A stretch of 64,000 nucleotides of DNA from an uncultured Chloroflexota bacterium. Its GTDB lineage: Bacteria > Chloroflexota > UBA11872. Where the stretch lies: NCBI GenBank assembly GCA_958296175.1, contig OY282448.1, positions 2,914,127-2,978,126 of the forward strand. Direction: 5' to 3'. Shown here one piece after another: positions 34,362-42,817 of this stretch; the stretch's first letter is position 1; every line of letters starts with the position of its first letter. The notes beneath the pieces were generated by a model. It had not been told where the DNA came from. It worked only from the letters and a program-made list of their open reading frames with translations, and did no database searches. The translations under genes and the position numbers were made by a program.

Positions 34362-35411
34362 ATGGCGTCGATGCAAGGCCCCGCCATCCTGCTGGCGCAG
34401 TTTCTGCGCGACGAACCGCCCTACGACAGCCTGGAAAACATCGGCGCCTGGGTCGCCGGTCTGGGCTACAAGGGCGTGCAAGTCCCCACTTGGGACCCGC
34501 GCGTCATCGACCTGGACAAGGCCGCCGAGTCCAAGACCTATGCCGACGAATACCGCGGCGCGCTGGCCGAGCTGGGGCTGGACGTCACGGAGGTCGCGGC
34601 GCATCTGCAAGGCCAGGTGCTGGCCGTGCATCCCGCCTACGAGGATGGGTTCCAGGTCTTTCACCCGCCCGGGCTGCGCGGCCAGGAACGCACCGCCTGG
34701 GCCGCGGGTGAGCTGCTGAAGGCCGTCGAGGCGGCGGCCAATCTTGGAACGACGGCCGTGCCGGTGATGTCCGGCGGGTTCGCCTGGCACATGATCTATC
34801 CCTGGCCGCAGCGCCCGCCGGGCGTGATCGAGCTGGCCTTCCAGGAGCTGGCCCGCCGCTGGCGGCCGATCCTGGACGCGGCCAGCGACCACGGCGTCAC
34901 GATCGCCTACGAGCTGCACCCGGGTTCCGACCTCTACGACGGCGCCACCTTCGAGATGTTCCTGAACGCCGTCGACGACCACCCGGCGGCCTGCATCAAT
35001 TACGACCCCAGCCACTTCGTCTTGCAGCAGCTCGACTATCTGGACTTCATCCGCCGCTACGCCGACCGCATCACGGCCTTTCACGTCAAGGACGCCGAGT
35101 TCAGGCCCGACGGCCGCGTGGGGATATACGGCGGCTACCAGCCGTGGGCCGGGCGCGCGGGCCGCTTCCGCTCGCTGGGCGACGGCCAGGTGGACTTCAC
35201 GCGCGTCTTCACGCTGCTCACCGAAGCCGGCTACCGCGGCTGGGCCGTGCTGGAGTGGGAATGCTGCGTGAAAAGCCCCGAACAAGGCGCGGCCGAAGGC
35301 GCCCCCTTCATCGAACGTCATCTGATCGATGCGGCGGACGTGGCCTTCGACGACTTCGCCGGCGGAGAATCCGACCCCGCGGCCAACCGCAACCTGCTGG
35401 GACTCGACTGA
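34362..35411 (+). CDS. Sugar phosphate isomerase/epimerase (xylose-isomerase-like TIM barrel)
   Basis: The 349-residue protein has the metal ligands of the xylose-isomerase-like family: Glu in IAYELHPGS, Asp in INYDPSHF, His in AFHVKDAEF and Glu in AVLEWECC. The GLGYKGVQVPTWDP start is typical. Such enzymes isomerise or epimerise free or phosphorylated sugars and inositols. The ATG at 34362 follows GAGGAG. The Gfo/Idh/MocA gene begins 75 nt downstream, an association common in myo-inositol-like and rare-sugar catabolism. Confidence 0.88.
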   Translation: MASMQGPAILLAQFLRDEPPYDSLENIGAWVAGLGYKGVQVPTWDPRVIDLDKAAESKTYADEYRGALAELGLDVTEVAAHLQGQVLAVHPAYEDGFQVFHPPGLRGQERTAWAAGELLKAVEAAANLGTTAVPVMSGGFAWHMIYPWPQRPPGVIELAFQELARRWRPILDAASDHGVTIAYELHPGSDLYDGATFEMFLNAVDDHPAACINYDPSHFVLQQLDYLDFIRRYADRITAFHVKDAEFRPDGRVGIYGGYQPWAGRAGRFRSLGDGQVDFTRVFTLLTEAGYRGWAVLEWECCVKSPEQGAAEGAPFIERHLIDAADVAFDDFAGGESDPAANRNLLGLD

Positions 35412-35486
35412 CGCGCGGCCCGCCGCCGCACGCAGGAACATATAAAAGGGCCTACCCAAGGACGCACGTAAGGAAAGGACACCGGC

Positions 35487-36647
35487 ATGGACACGTGGAC
35501 GCGCAAGCTGCGCATGGGCATGGTGGGCGGCGGGCAGGGGTCGTTCATCGGCGGCGTGCACCGCATGGCGGCGGCGTTGGAACAGCAGACGGAGCTGGCG
35601 GCCGGCGTGTTTTCGCGCGACGCCGACAACAACCGCGCCACCGGCGCGCAGTTGTACCTCGACCCCGCGCGGGTCTACGACTCCTACACTGACATGGCCG
35701 CGTCCGAAGCCGCGCTGCCCGCTGACCAGCGCATCGACTTCGTCAGTATCGTCACGCCCAACGTCTCCCACTTCGACATTGCACGTACGTTCCTGCAAGC
35801 CGGCGTTCACGTCGTCTGCGACAAGCCCATGACCTATACGCTGGACGAGGCCGAGGAACTGGTGCGAATCGTCGAGGACGCGGGCCTCGTCTTTGCGTTG
35901 ACGCACAATTACACCGGCCACCCAATGGTCAGGCAGGCCCGTGCGCTGTTCCGATCCGGCCAGATGGGGCCGGTCCGCAAGGTCATCGTGGAATACCTGC
36001 AAGACTTCCTGGCCACGCCGCACGAAAAGCTGGGGATGAAGCAGGCCGAATGGCGCACGGACCCTGAGCAGTCGGGCATTGGCGGCACCATCGGCGACGT
36101 GGGCACGCACGCCTTCAACCTGCTGGAATACGTGACCGGCGATCCAGTGCGCGAGATGTGCGCGGACCTGAGCACCTTCCTGCCCGACCGCACGCTGGAC
36201 GAAGACGTGAACGCGCTGCTGCGCCTGGAAGGCGGCGGCAAAGGTCTGCTAACCGCCAGCCAGATTGCCACCGGCGAGGAAAACGGCATTACGCTGCGCG
36301 TCTACGCCGAACACGGCGCCATCCGCTGGGCGCAGGAAAACCCGAACTACCTGGACTTTTGGCGCGTCGACGAGCCGCGCCAAACTCTCACCCGCGCGCA
36401 GGGATATCTGGACGCGCACGCCGCCGAATCGGGCCGCATCCCTCCCGGCCATCCCGAAGGCTATCTGGAAGCCTTCGCCCAAATCTACGTGGGCGCAATC
36501 ACCGCCATCCGCCGCCACCTCGACGGCCGTCCACTGCCGATCGACGCCTACGATTTTCCCACCGTCCACGACGGACTGCGCGCCATGCAGTTCATCTACA
36601 AAGCCGTGGAATCGTCGCAGAAGGGCGCGGCGTGGGTGGCGCTGTGA
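35487..36647 (+). CDS. Gfo/Idh/MocA-family oxidoreductase
   Basis: The 386-residue protein starts with a Rossmann loop (RMGMVGGGQGSFIGGVHRMA). The family signature HVVCDKPMTYTLDEAEEL contains the catalytic lysine (DKP), and GGTIGDVGTHAFNLLEYVTG contains the conserved GDVGTHA. It oxidises or dehydrates sugars with NAD(P). It is co-oriented with the xylose-isomerase-like gene. The last 114 nt and about 40 nt beyond its stop are repeated at 37758-37913, showing that this 3' end took part in a local duplication. Confidence 0.92.
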   Translation: MDTWTRKLRMGMVGGGQGSFIGGVHRMAAALEQQTELAAGVFSRDADNNRATGAQLYLDPARVYDSYTDMAASEAALPADQRIDFVSIVTPNVSHFDIARTFLQAGVHVVCDKPMTYTLDEAEELVRIVEDAGLVFALTHNYTGHPMVRQARALFRSGQMGPVRKVIVEYLQDFLATPHEKLGMKQAEWRTDPEQSGIGGTIGDVGTHAFNLLEYVTGDPVREMCADLSTFLPDRTLDEDVNALLRLEGGGKGLLTASQIATGEENGITLRVYAEHGAIRWAQENPNYLDFWRVDEPRQTLTRAQGYLDAHAAESGRIPPGHPEGYLEAFAQIYVGAITAIRRHLDGRPLPIDAYDFPTVHDGLRAMQFIYKAVESSQKGAAWVAL

Positions 36648-36687
36648 GCAGGATTCAGACGCAGTGTCGTTCCGGAGCAGGACGGAA
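36534..36687 (+). repeat. Left copy of a duplicated segment (Gfo/Idh 3' end plus spacer)
   Basis: These 154 bases, the last 38 codons of the Gfo/Idh gene and 40 nt after its stop, match 37758-37913 by eye at roughly 85 percent, with small indels. The offset is about 1.22 kb, the length of one Gfo/Idh-end plus DUF4268 unit. Confidence 0.8.
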
Positions 36688-36740
36688 GGGGACTCGCTGC
36701 TACTCCGGACCGAGTCCTTTTACCATCAGGAGCTGCATGC

Positions 36741-37745
36741 ATGAACGTGAGTGAGCTTGGGCGGCTCGAACCAGTCGACTTGCGGGAAGCGTGGCAGCGT
36801 GAGGACGGCGACTTCACACCTTGGCTGGCCGAGCCGGACAACATCAAATTGTTGGGAGACACGCTTGGCCTCGATCTCGATGTCGAAACGACCGAGGCCG
36901 GCGTCGGCTCCCTCCGCGCCGACATCGTCTGCCGCGACGCCAGCGACGCCAGCGACGAATCCCTGGTTCTCATCGAAAACCAGTTGGAGCGGACGAATCA
37001 CGTTCACCTGGGCCAGTTACTGACCTACGCGGCCGGGCTGGACGCAGTGACCGTCGTCTGGATTGCCGCGTCCTTCACGGACGACCACCGCGCGGCGCTC
37101 GATTGGCTCAATCAGAAAACCGAGCAAGGCGTAAACTTCTTCGGGCTGGAGATCGAACTCTGGAAGATCGGTGAATCGGCAACCGCGCCAAAATTCAACG
37201 TGGTTGCCAAGCCGAACGACTGGAATGCATCCATCCGCGGCGTGACGGCTCAAGGCCGCGATCTATCTGAAACAAAGCGCCAACAGCTTGAGTTCTGGAC
37301 GAAGTTCAAAGAGTGTTTGGAATCGCGCGATGATCGCATCCGATTCCAAACACCAAAGCCGCAGCATTGGATGAACTATTCCCTTGGTAGATCAGGGATG
37401 GTTTTTTCATCTGTGATCTCAACACTCACTCCTCCGAGCGTGAGAGTGCAATTGAATCTTGGGGGAGATAATGCAAAAGATTGGTTTTCATCGCTCGAGG
37501 CCGAGAAGGATTCTATCGAAGCAGAGATCAATGAAGAATTGATCTGGCACAATCCTCAAAATAAAAAGGGGGCCAGCATTCGGGTCGAGAAAGAGCTTGA
37601 CTTTCGCAGTCCATCTCAGCGTCAGGAAGCCATTGAGTGGCTCTACGAGCAGCTGAAGAAGTTCCACGAGGTTTTGAAGCCGCGCGCGCTGGAGCTGACT
37701 TCTCTGGAGCCTCCGGAGCCGTCAGAAGAAGAAGTGGAGTCCTGA
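36741..37745 (+). CDS. DUF4268 protein with PD-(D/E)xK nuclease-like N-terminal domain (copy A)
   Basis: The 334-residue protein has an N-terminal domain (1-150) with Asp61 in RADIVCRD and LVLIENQLE, where Glu79 and Gln81 take the E-x-K/Q positions of PD-(D/E)xK nucleases. HLGQLLTYAAGLDA follows. Residues 180-320 form the DUF4268 domain (FWTKFKECLE, IWHNPQNKKGASIRV, ALDWLN-type helices). DUF4268 proteins are common in accessory regions and are poorly characterised. A related gene follows at 38003. The GC content falls in the second half (37300-37620), unlike the upstream sugar genes. Confidence 0.82.
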   Translation: MNVSELGRLEPVDLREAWQREDGDFTPWLAEPDNIKLLGDTLGLDLDVETTEAGVGSLRADIVCRDASDASDESLVLIENQLERTNHVHLGQLLTYAAGLDAVTVVWIAASFTDDHRAALDWLNQKTEQGVNFFGLEIELWKIGESATAPKFNVVAKPNDWNASIRGVTAQGRDLSETKRQQLEFWTKFKECLESRDDRIRFQTPKPQHWMNYSLGRSGMVFSSVISTLTPPSVRVQLNLGGDNAKDWFSSLEAEKDSIEAEINEELIWHNPQNKKGASIRVEKELDFRSPSQRQEAIEWLYEQLKKFHEVLKPRALELTSLEPPEPSEEEVES

Positions 37746-37757
37746 CAAGTAGGCCAC

Positions 37758-37872
37758 ATGCCAATCGATGTCTACGATTTTTTCCACCAGCCACGACGGC
37801 CTGCGCGCCATGCGGTTCGTCTACAAGGCCGTGGAATCGTCGCAGAAGGGCGTGGCGTGGGTGACGCCGTGA
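37758..37872 (+). pseudogene. Remnant of a Gfo/Idh/MocA 3' end between the two DUF4268 genes
   Basis: The 115 bases correspond to the last 38 codons of the intact Gfo/Idh gene (PIDxYDF through the stop). One extra T in the run after the YDF codons shifts the frame, so it cannot encode the original C-terminus. Similarity continues about 40 nt beyond the stop to 37913. It has no start or promoter of its own and is a by-product of the tandem duplication that produced two DUF4268 genes. Confidence 0.85.
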
Positions 37873-38002
37873 AGCAGTATTCAGGCGCCGTGTCGTTCCG
37901 GCGTGGGCCGGAATCCGGGAGAGCGTGCGCCGCCGTGAATCACAACCTGCGACACCTGGGAGAACGCGCACACCGCCGCAGACGACTGCATGGAGACGAT
38001 GC

Positions 38003-39016
38003 ATGAGCACACATCGGCTTGGAAGTTTGACTCCGATCAGCGTTCGGCGCATGTGGCCGAACGAAGGACACGATTTCACGCCCTGGCTCGCCGCGCCGGT
38101 CAACCTCCAGTTGCTTGGCCATGCGTTGGGCCTCGACCTCGCCGACGCAAAGAGGGAAGTGAGCGTCGATCAGTTGAGCGCGGATATCCTCTGCCGCAAT
38201 CGAGACGACGGCGCACGCGTCCTGATCGAGAACCAATTCGGATGGGCAGACGCCGACCATCTTGGCCGGCTGTTGATGTACGCGGCCGGTCTCGACGCAA
38301 CCACCATCGTCTGGGTTGCCGAGCAGTTCTCTCGCACGCACCGCGAGGCGCTCAACTGGCTCAACCAGACAAGCGCCGACGGAATCCGCTTCTTCGGTGT
38401 CACAATCGAATGCTGGCAGATTGGTCAGTCCGACGTAGCGCCGCAGTTCACCGTGGTCGCCTATCCCAAAGACTGGCGGCCGATGGCGCGTAACGATCAG
38501 CAGCGTGAAACGAGCCGGCAATACTTGGAGTTCTGGACTGCCTTTCATGCGTACATGCAGTCCAACAGCCGCGTGAACTGTTCTGAACCAAAGCAGCATT
38601 GGATGATTCATGAGTTCGGAGGATCTGCAACTGTATTTGCATCCAACTTGGCTCATCCGTTAAGCCGGTACAACGACGACGAAGCGTTCCGCGGCGGTCC
38701 GAAGGTGTTCGTCGCCCTGAACCTTTACGATCTTCACGGAAATACGGCGAATCAGCGCCGCTCGAAGCTCGCAGCAGACAAAGACGACATTCACCAGGAG
38801 TTGGGTGCAGAGTTGATCTGGACGAATGTCGCCTGGAAAGGGCTGAGCCGCGTCTACACGGAAAAGTTCATTGACTGGCGCGACCCGTCGCAACGCGAGA
38901 CGGCGATGGCTTGGATGCGCGAGCAGTTGGAGAAGTTCACCGAAGTCTTGAAGCCGCGGGTGCTGGCGCTGACCTCTCAGGAAGCTCAGGAGTTGCCGGA
39001 AGAGCTGGACTCCTGA
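38003..39016 (+). CDS. DUF4268 protein with PD-(D/E)xK nuclease-like N-terminal domain (copy B)
   Basis: The 337-residue protein is a diverged paralogue of the 36741 gene. Shared blocks are DFTPWLA, LGLDL, Asp61 in SADILCRN, VLIENQF (Glu76, Gln78), AAGLDA, WLNQ and the C-terminal EVLKPR region. The ATG at 38003 aligns with the start of copy A. The two proteins look well below 60 percent identical by eye, although their flanking duplicated DNA is more alike. The downstream 25 nt after its stop also match those after copy A, which defines the duplication unit. Confidence 0.82.
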   Translation: MSTHRLGSLTPISVRRMWPNEGHDFTPWLAAPVNLQLLGHALGLDLADAKREVSVDQLSADILCRNRDDGARVLIENQFGWADADHLGRLLMYAAGLDATTIVWVAEQFSRTHREALNWLNQTSADGIRFFGVTIECWQIGQSDVAPQFTVVAYPKDWRPMARNDQQRETSRQYLEFWTAFHAYMQSNSRVNCSEPKQHWMIHEFGGSATVFASNLAHPLSRYNDDEAFRGGPKVFVALNLYDLHGNTANQRRSKLAADKDDIHQELGAELIWTNVAWKGLSRVYTEKFIDWRDPSQRETAMAWMREQLEKFTEVLKPRVLALTSQEAQELPEELDS

Positions 39017-39178
39017 CGGGTAGGCCGCAGGCCGATCCTGGATTCCGATCTTTCGCCGGAATGACAGAGGGGCGTGGGGAATGACGGTGGGGTGGGGTTT
39101 GACTTTGGCTTTGTAACCCGGGCTGTGCACGGCCTGAGGCGACAGGCTTTGCAGCATCTGGCGGAAGCCCTCACCCTA

Positions 39179-39199
39179 CCCTCTCCCTCAGGGAGAGGG
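39179..39199. repeat. Hairpin repeat of the CCTCTCCC-GGGAGAGG class
   Basis: A perfect 9-bp stem with a TCA loop, preceded by CCCTCACCCT and followed by GGAAGAGG. This wording is a dispersed palindromic element known from many bacterial genomes. Between convergent genes it may also terminate transcription. Confidence 0.7.
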
Positions 39200-39261
39200 G
39201 AAGAGGCTCGATTCGTGGGCGACCTAGAGGGGAGAGGCGACAAATTATCTACGTCGGCCGC

Positions 39262-39422
39262 GATCGATGACAACTCCAATAGTCACCAATCCTCGCCAGC
39301 GCTTCCCACGGTCGCACGAAGCCGTGATCGATGACGACTCCGATTGTCACCAATCCGGCCGTGGTCGGTGAGCGCCACCGCGTTCAGTCGCTATCGATGA
39401 CGATTCCGCTTGTCACCTATCC
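39262..39422. repeat. Three 31-nt degenerate repeats with 33- and 35-nt spacers (array-like, no cas genes)
   Basis: Copies at 39262-39292, 39326-39356 and 39392-39422 share the core ATCGATGACGACTCCGATTG followed by TCACC-AATCC, with 3-4 mismatches between neighbours. Spacers of 33 and 35 nt are unrelated to each other. Each copy contains TGAC-N10-GTCA, an inverted pair suited to a dimeric DNA-binding protein. Geometry resembles a tiny CRISPR array, but the repeats are too variable and no cas gene is present. Confidence 0.7.
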
Positions 39423-39455
39423 ACAATCCACCTATCCACAATCCACAATCCACAA

Positions 39456-40679
39456 TCACAGATTCTTCAGGATGTCTCCCTCGATGCGTTGGAACTTGCC
39501 GGCGACCGCTGCGTCGTCTAGTTCGATGCCCAGGCCGGGGCGTTCGGGGAGGGTGAGATAGCCGTTGGCGGGCAGCAGCGGGTCGGTTACCAGGTCGTCC
39601 ATCAGGCGGTTCTGGATGGTTTGGTATTCCAGCGTGTAGCGGTTGGGGGTGGCGGCCACGAAGTGGGCGGTGGCGGCGAATCCGATGGCGGTGGTCCAGC
39701 TGTGCGGGATGCAGCGGCGGCCGCGGGCGCGCAGCCAGCGGGCCATGCGGCGCGCCTGATGCAGTCCCACCCAGGTCACGTCCAGGTTCACGATGTCCAG
39801 CGCGTCGGCGTCGACCAGGCGCCGCACTACGCGCGGGTCGAAGGTGGTTTCGCCGCCGGAGATGGCCATGCCCGACTCCTCACGCAGCCGCCGATACACC
39901 GCAGCGCTGTCGGCCTGCGTGGCCTCGGCGGTGATGCCGCGGTACGCGTCGTCGTCTTCGGCGCGCATGATCGGGTCTTCGAACCAGCGGAAGTCCAGCT
40001 CGCGCAGCCCGACGGCGAGCTGGGTCACATCGCCGGCTTCGTCGGGGCTGAAGCGCATGTTGGCATCCAGCATCAGCTCGAATTCGGGCCCGACCGCGGC
40101 GCGCAGGCGTGTCAGCAGGTCGAGAAAGCGCGGAACCGTGACGCCGGCGCGTTCCCACGAGGTGCCGACGCGCAGCTTCATGGCGGTGAAGCCGTTGGCC
40201 TGGTGCTGGAGCGCCTCGTCGATGAGCTGTTCGGGACGGTCGAACCAGGCCCAGCGCACGCCGCCGCTGGCGTAACAGCGCAGGCGCGGCTCGGCCAGGC
40301 CCTCGGTGTCCAGCAGCCGGTAGAGCGGCGTGTCCGCCGCTTTGCCCACGATGTCCCAGCAGGCCACGTTGGCGGCGGCCAGCGCCAGGTTGACGTGCAG
40401 GTCGGTTCCGAACACGGTCAGCAAGTCGGCGTCGAACGGGCTGCGGCCCCGCAGGCGCGGCGCAACGACCTCGCGCACGGCGCGCACGCGCGCGTCGATA
40501 TCCGACCAGGGCATAACCTCGCCGAGGCCCGTAAGCCCCTCGTCGGTGAGCACGCGGATGACGATGGCGTTGAAATGCGTGGCCAGGGGCTCGCGCTGGC
40601 CGCGGCCGCCGGCATACCAGCGGTCGGCCTCAGGAAACGCATAGCTGCACACGAAGGTTTGCACGTCGGTTATGCGCAT
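39456..40679 (-). CDS. Mandelate racemase/muconate lactonizing enzyme family protein (probable sugar-acid dehydratase)
   Basis: The 407-residue enolase-superfamily protein has the KLRV loop (AMKLRVG), metal ligands Asp in MLDANMRF, Glu in RWFEDPI and Glu in AISGGETT, and His in CIPHSWT. His in IPHSW with K-x-R suggests a dehydratase of the mandelate racemase subgroup. Compared with the usual spacing, about 15 extra residues (near ITAEATQADSAAV) separate the second and third ligands. The RraA-like gene is 18 nt upstream on the same strand, so they probably work in one sugar-acid pathway. Confidence 0.87.
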   Translation of the reverse strand: MRITDVQTFVCSYAFPEADRWYAGGRGQREPLATHFNAIVIRVLTDEGLTGLGEVMPWSDIDARVRAVREVVAPRLRGRSPFDADLLTVFGTDLHVNLALAAANVACWDIVGKAADTPLYRLLDTEGLAEPRLRCYASGGVRWAWFDRPEQLIDEALQHQANGFTAMKLRVGTSWERAGVTVPRFLDLLTRLRAAVGPEFELMLDANMRFSPDEAGDVTQLAVGLRELDFRWFEDPIMRAEDDDAYRGITAEATQADSAAVYRRLREESGMAISGGETTFDPRVVRRLVDADALDIVNLDVTWVGLHQARRMARWLRARGRRCIPHSWTTAIGFAATAHFVAATPNRYTLEYQTIQNRLMDDLVTDPLLPANGYLTLPERPGLGIELDDAAVAGKFQRIEGDILKNL

Positions 40680-40697
40680 GAGCGTCAGGCTCCTTGG

Positions 40698-41456
40698 TTA
40701 GAGGCGGAACTTGCGGGCGGGCGGTTCGCGCCCTTGCGCGCGCATCCAGGCCTCGAACTCGGCCAGCACTGCGGGGGTGGGCGGGTAGTGCGTGTGCAGG
40801 CTGGCGCGCCCGGCGCTGATTTCCTGTCGAATCCAGACTTCCATGTCCTCGTGCGCGGCGGCTTCGTCGATCACGCCCCGCACGGCCTGGGGCGGCAGCA
40901 CCACCACGCCGTCCGCGTCGCCCAACACCACGTCGCCGGGGATGACGGCCACGTTGGCGATTTGTACCGGTTCCTGCGACCCCACGGACATGAGCCGCCG
41001 GTCGATGCCCTGGCCGTGCACGCCGCGGGCGTAGAGCGGCAGGCCAACGCCGCGGATGGCGTCGATATCGCGGCAGACGCCGTCGATCACGATGCCGCGC
41101 CCGCCCAGCGCCTGCACGCGGCGCGTGAAGATGTCGCCCACCACCGCCGCCTGGCGGCAGCCGCGCGCGTCGATCACCATCACCTCGCCGGGTTCGACCG
41201 ACTCCAGCGCGCTGCGATGCGGCGACGACGCCAGGTCGGCGTATTGCGCGCGCACCAGGTCTTCGCGCAGCTGGATGAAGCGCAGCGTGCGGGCGCGCCC
41301 CACCATGCGGCCGCCGGTTGGCGGCGCCATTGGCTGGATGCCGGCGGCGTAGGTGTAGTCGAAGCCGAGCTTGGCCAGCGCGGCCGTGACGGTCGGCACC
41401 GCCAGCTCGGCCAGCTCGGTCAGCGCGGCGTCGTCGATAGGGTCGGCTGCGGGCAT
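40698..41456 (-). CDS. RraA-like protein (possible 4-hydroxy-4-methyl-2-oxoglutarate/oxaloacetate-type aldolase or decarboxylase)
   Basis: The 252-residue protein has the RraA fold signature PGEVMVIDARGCRQAAVVGDIFTRR and GIVIDGVCRDIDAIRG, the Arg/Asp substrate-metal site of class II pyruvate aldolases of this family. GDVVLGDADGVVVLPPQ follows. It more likely cleaves or decarboxylates a keto acid than regulates RNase E. The ATG at 41456 gives a normal N-terminus; the longer frame to 41708 overlaps the divergent gene. It precedes the dehydratase gene by 18 nt, consistent with successive steps. Confidence 0.85.
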   Translation of the reverse strand: MPAADPIDDAALTELAELAVPTVTAALAKLGFDYTYAAGIQPMAPPTGGRMVGRARTLRFIQLREDLVRAQYADLASSPHRSALESVEPGEVMVIDARGCRQAAVVGDIFTRRVQALGGRGIVIDGVCRDIDAIRGVGLPLYARGVHGQGIDRRLMSVGSQEPVQIANVAVIPGDVVLGDADGVVVLPPQAVRGVIDEAAAHEDMEVWIRQEISAGRASLHTHYPPTPAVLAEFEAWMRAQGREPPARKFRL

Positions 41457-41698
41457 GGGCGAAGAGTCCCACTCGGCGGGCGCCCCCCGATTGTGCTCGT
41501 TCTGCACGGTGAGCACATAGCGTTTTGCGGCGGACGGGGTCGTTGCGTCTCGGGCCGTGGACGCGGCCGGCGCTCGGAGCCGCTGCCCGCTGCGGCCTGG
41601 GCCGCGAGCGTCAGGCCAGTGACGGGCGCGCGGTTGCGGGTCTGGAGCGGCGCCCGCACAATTGGCCTCGCGCGCGCGAAGCTGGAAACCACGCCGCC

Positions 41699-42817
41699 AT
41701 GGCTGCATTCAATGGGCTCGACCTGCATCTCGGCAACCTGCCGCGGCTGTCCTCGGCGCGGACGCGCTCTATTTCGGCCGAGAACCCCGACGGCGCCCCA
41801 GGCGGGGGCGCGCGGGCGGACGCCGACCCCACCGGACCCGCCCGGCGCCTGGGGCGCGGCTGGAAGTGCCGCCCCGCCATCTGGCTGGAACCGGCCGAAA
41901 CAGTCGCGCTGGCCGACATCGACGGACCCGGTGCGGTGCAGAGCATCTGGATCACCGGGTCCATCACGCGCAATCTGATCGTGCGCATGTACTGGGACGG
42001 CCAGGCGCAGCCGTCGGTGGAAGCGCCGCTGCCCGACTTCTTCGCCGTTCCCTGGGCGCTGCAAGGCGTGGACCGGCAGGGGCCGTTCGCGCAGATCAGC
42101 GCCCTGCCCATCGCCGTCAATCCCAACCGCGGGCTGAACTGCTTCTGGCAAATGCCGTTCCGGCGGCATTGCCGCATTACGGTGGAAAACACGCATCCCG
42201 CCGAGCGGCAGCGGTGCTTCTATCAGATCAACTACACGCTGACCGACGTGCCCGACGACGCGGCCTATTTCCACGCGCAATTCCGCCGCACGAACCCTCT
42301 GCCGCTTGGCGAGGTGTACACGATCCTGGACGGCATCCAGGGGCGCGGGCATTACGTGGGGACGTCCATGGGCTGGGGCGTGCTGGACGACCGCTGGTGG
42401 GGCGAAGGCGAGATCAAGTTCTATCTGGACGGCGACCAGGAGTTCCCCACCATCTGCGGAACGGGCGTGGAGGATTACTTCGGCGGCGCGTTCGACTGGG
42501 CCGTGGGTGACCGGTACGTCACCTATACCACGCCGTTTCTGGGCATGCCGCAGGTGATCGAACCCGACGGCCGTTTCCTGGCCAAGCACCGCCACGCCAT
42601 GTACCGCTTTCACGTGCTGGATCCGATCAGGTTCGACCGCGGCCTGCGCGTCACGATTCAGGCCTTGGGCTGGCACGCCGACCGCAATTTCGACGGGCAC
42701 GGCCGGCTGTTTGCGCCGCGGCAGGACGACATCTGCTCGGTTGCCTACTGGTATCAGTCCCTGCCCACCGCACCGTTCCCCCAGCTGCCGGAGCGTTTCT
42801 CGCTGGTTAGCTCCTAA
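41699..42817 (+). CDS. DUF2961 / GH172-type glycoside hydrolase
   Basis: The 372-residue protein has the DUF2961 features RGWKCRPAIWLEPAETVALADIDGPGAVQSIW (core ALADIDGPGAVQSIWIT), TICGTGVEDYFGGAF with the likely catalytic Glu, and GWHADRNFDG near the end. DUF2961 is now family GH172, whose members act on alpha-fructofuranosides and other glycans. There is no signal peptide, so it is probably cytoplasmic. It is divergent from the RraA-like gene and may belong to the same sugar-use region. A hairpin lies 41 nt after its stop. Confidence 0.85.
   Translation: MAAFNGLDLHLGNLPRLSSARTRSISAENPDGAPGGGARADADPTGPARRLGRGWKCRPAIWLEPAETVALADIDGPGAVQSIWITGSITRNLIVRMYWDGQAQPSVEAPLPDFFAVPWALQGVDRQGPFAQISALPIAVNPNRGLNCFWQMPFRRHCRITVENTHPAERQRCFYQINYTLTDVPDDAAYFHAQFRRTNPLPLGEVYTILDGIQGRGHYVGTSMGWGVLDDRWWGEGEIKFYLDGDQEFPTICGTGVEDYFGGAFDWAVGDRYVTYTTPFLGMPQVIEPDGRFLAKHRHAMYRFHVLDPIRFDRGLRVTIQALGWHADRNFDGHGRLFAPRQDDICSVAYWYQSLPTAPFPQLPERFSLVSS

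Larger units (their letters stand above)
39017..39455. other. Gap of 439 nt made mostly of repeats, no gene recognised
   Basis: From left to right it holds a GGATTCCG...CGCCGGAATGAC inverted element (39041-39066), the CCTCTCCC/GGGAGAGG hairpin (39179-39199), three 31-nt repeats (39262-39422), and a run of short ATCCACA units (39419-39462) that reaches into the end of the next gene. It lies between the convergent DUF4268 and enolase-superfamily genes. Confidence 0.65.

Noticed and set aside
39262..39422. CRISPR array
   Set aside because: Only three copies, with several mismatches between neighbours, and no cas genes in the window. Kept as a repeat instead.
39621..41978. 785-codon plus-strand frame across the dehydratase and RraA-like genes
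   Set aside because: Covers two real minus-strand genes and has no recognisable motif.
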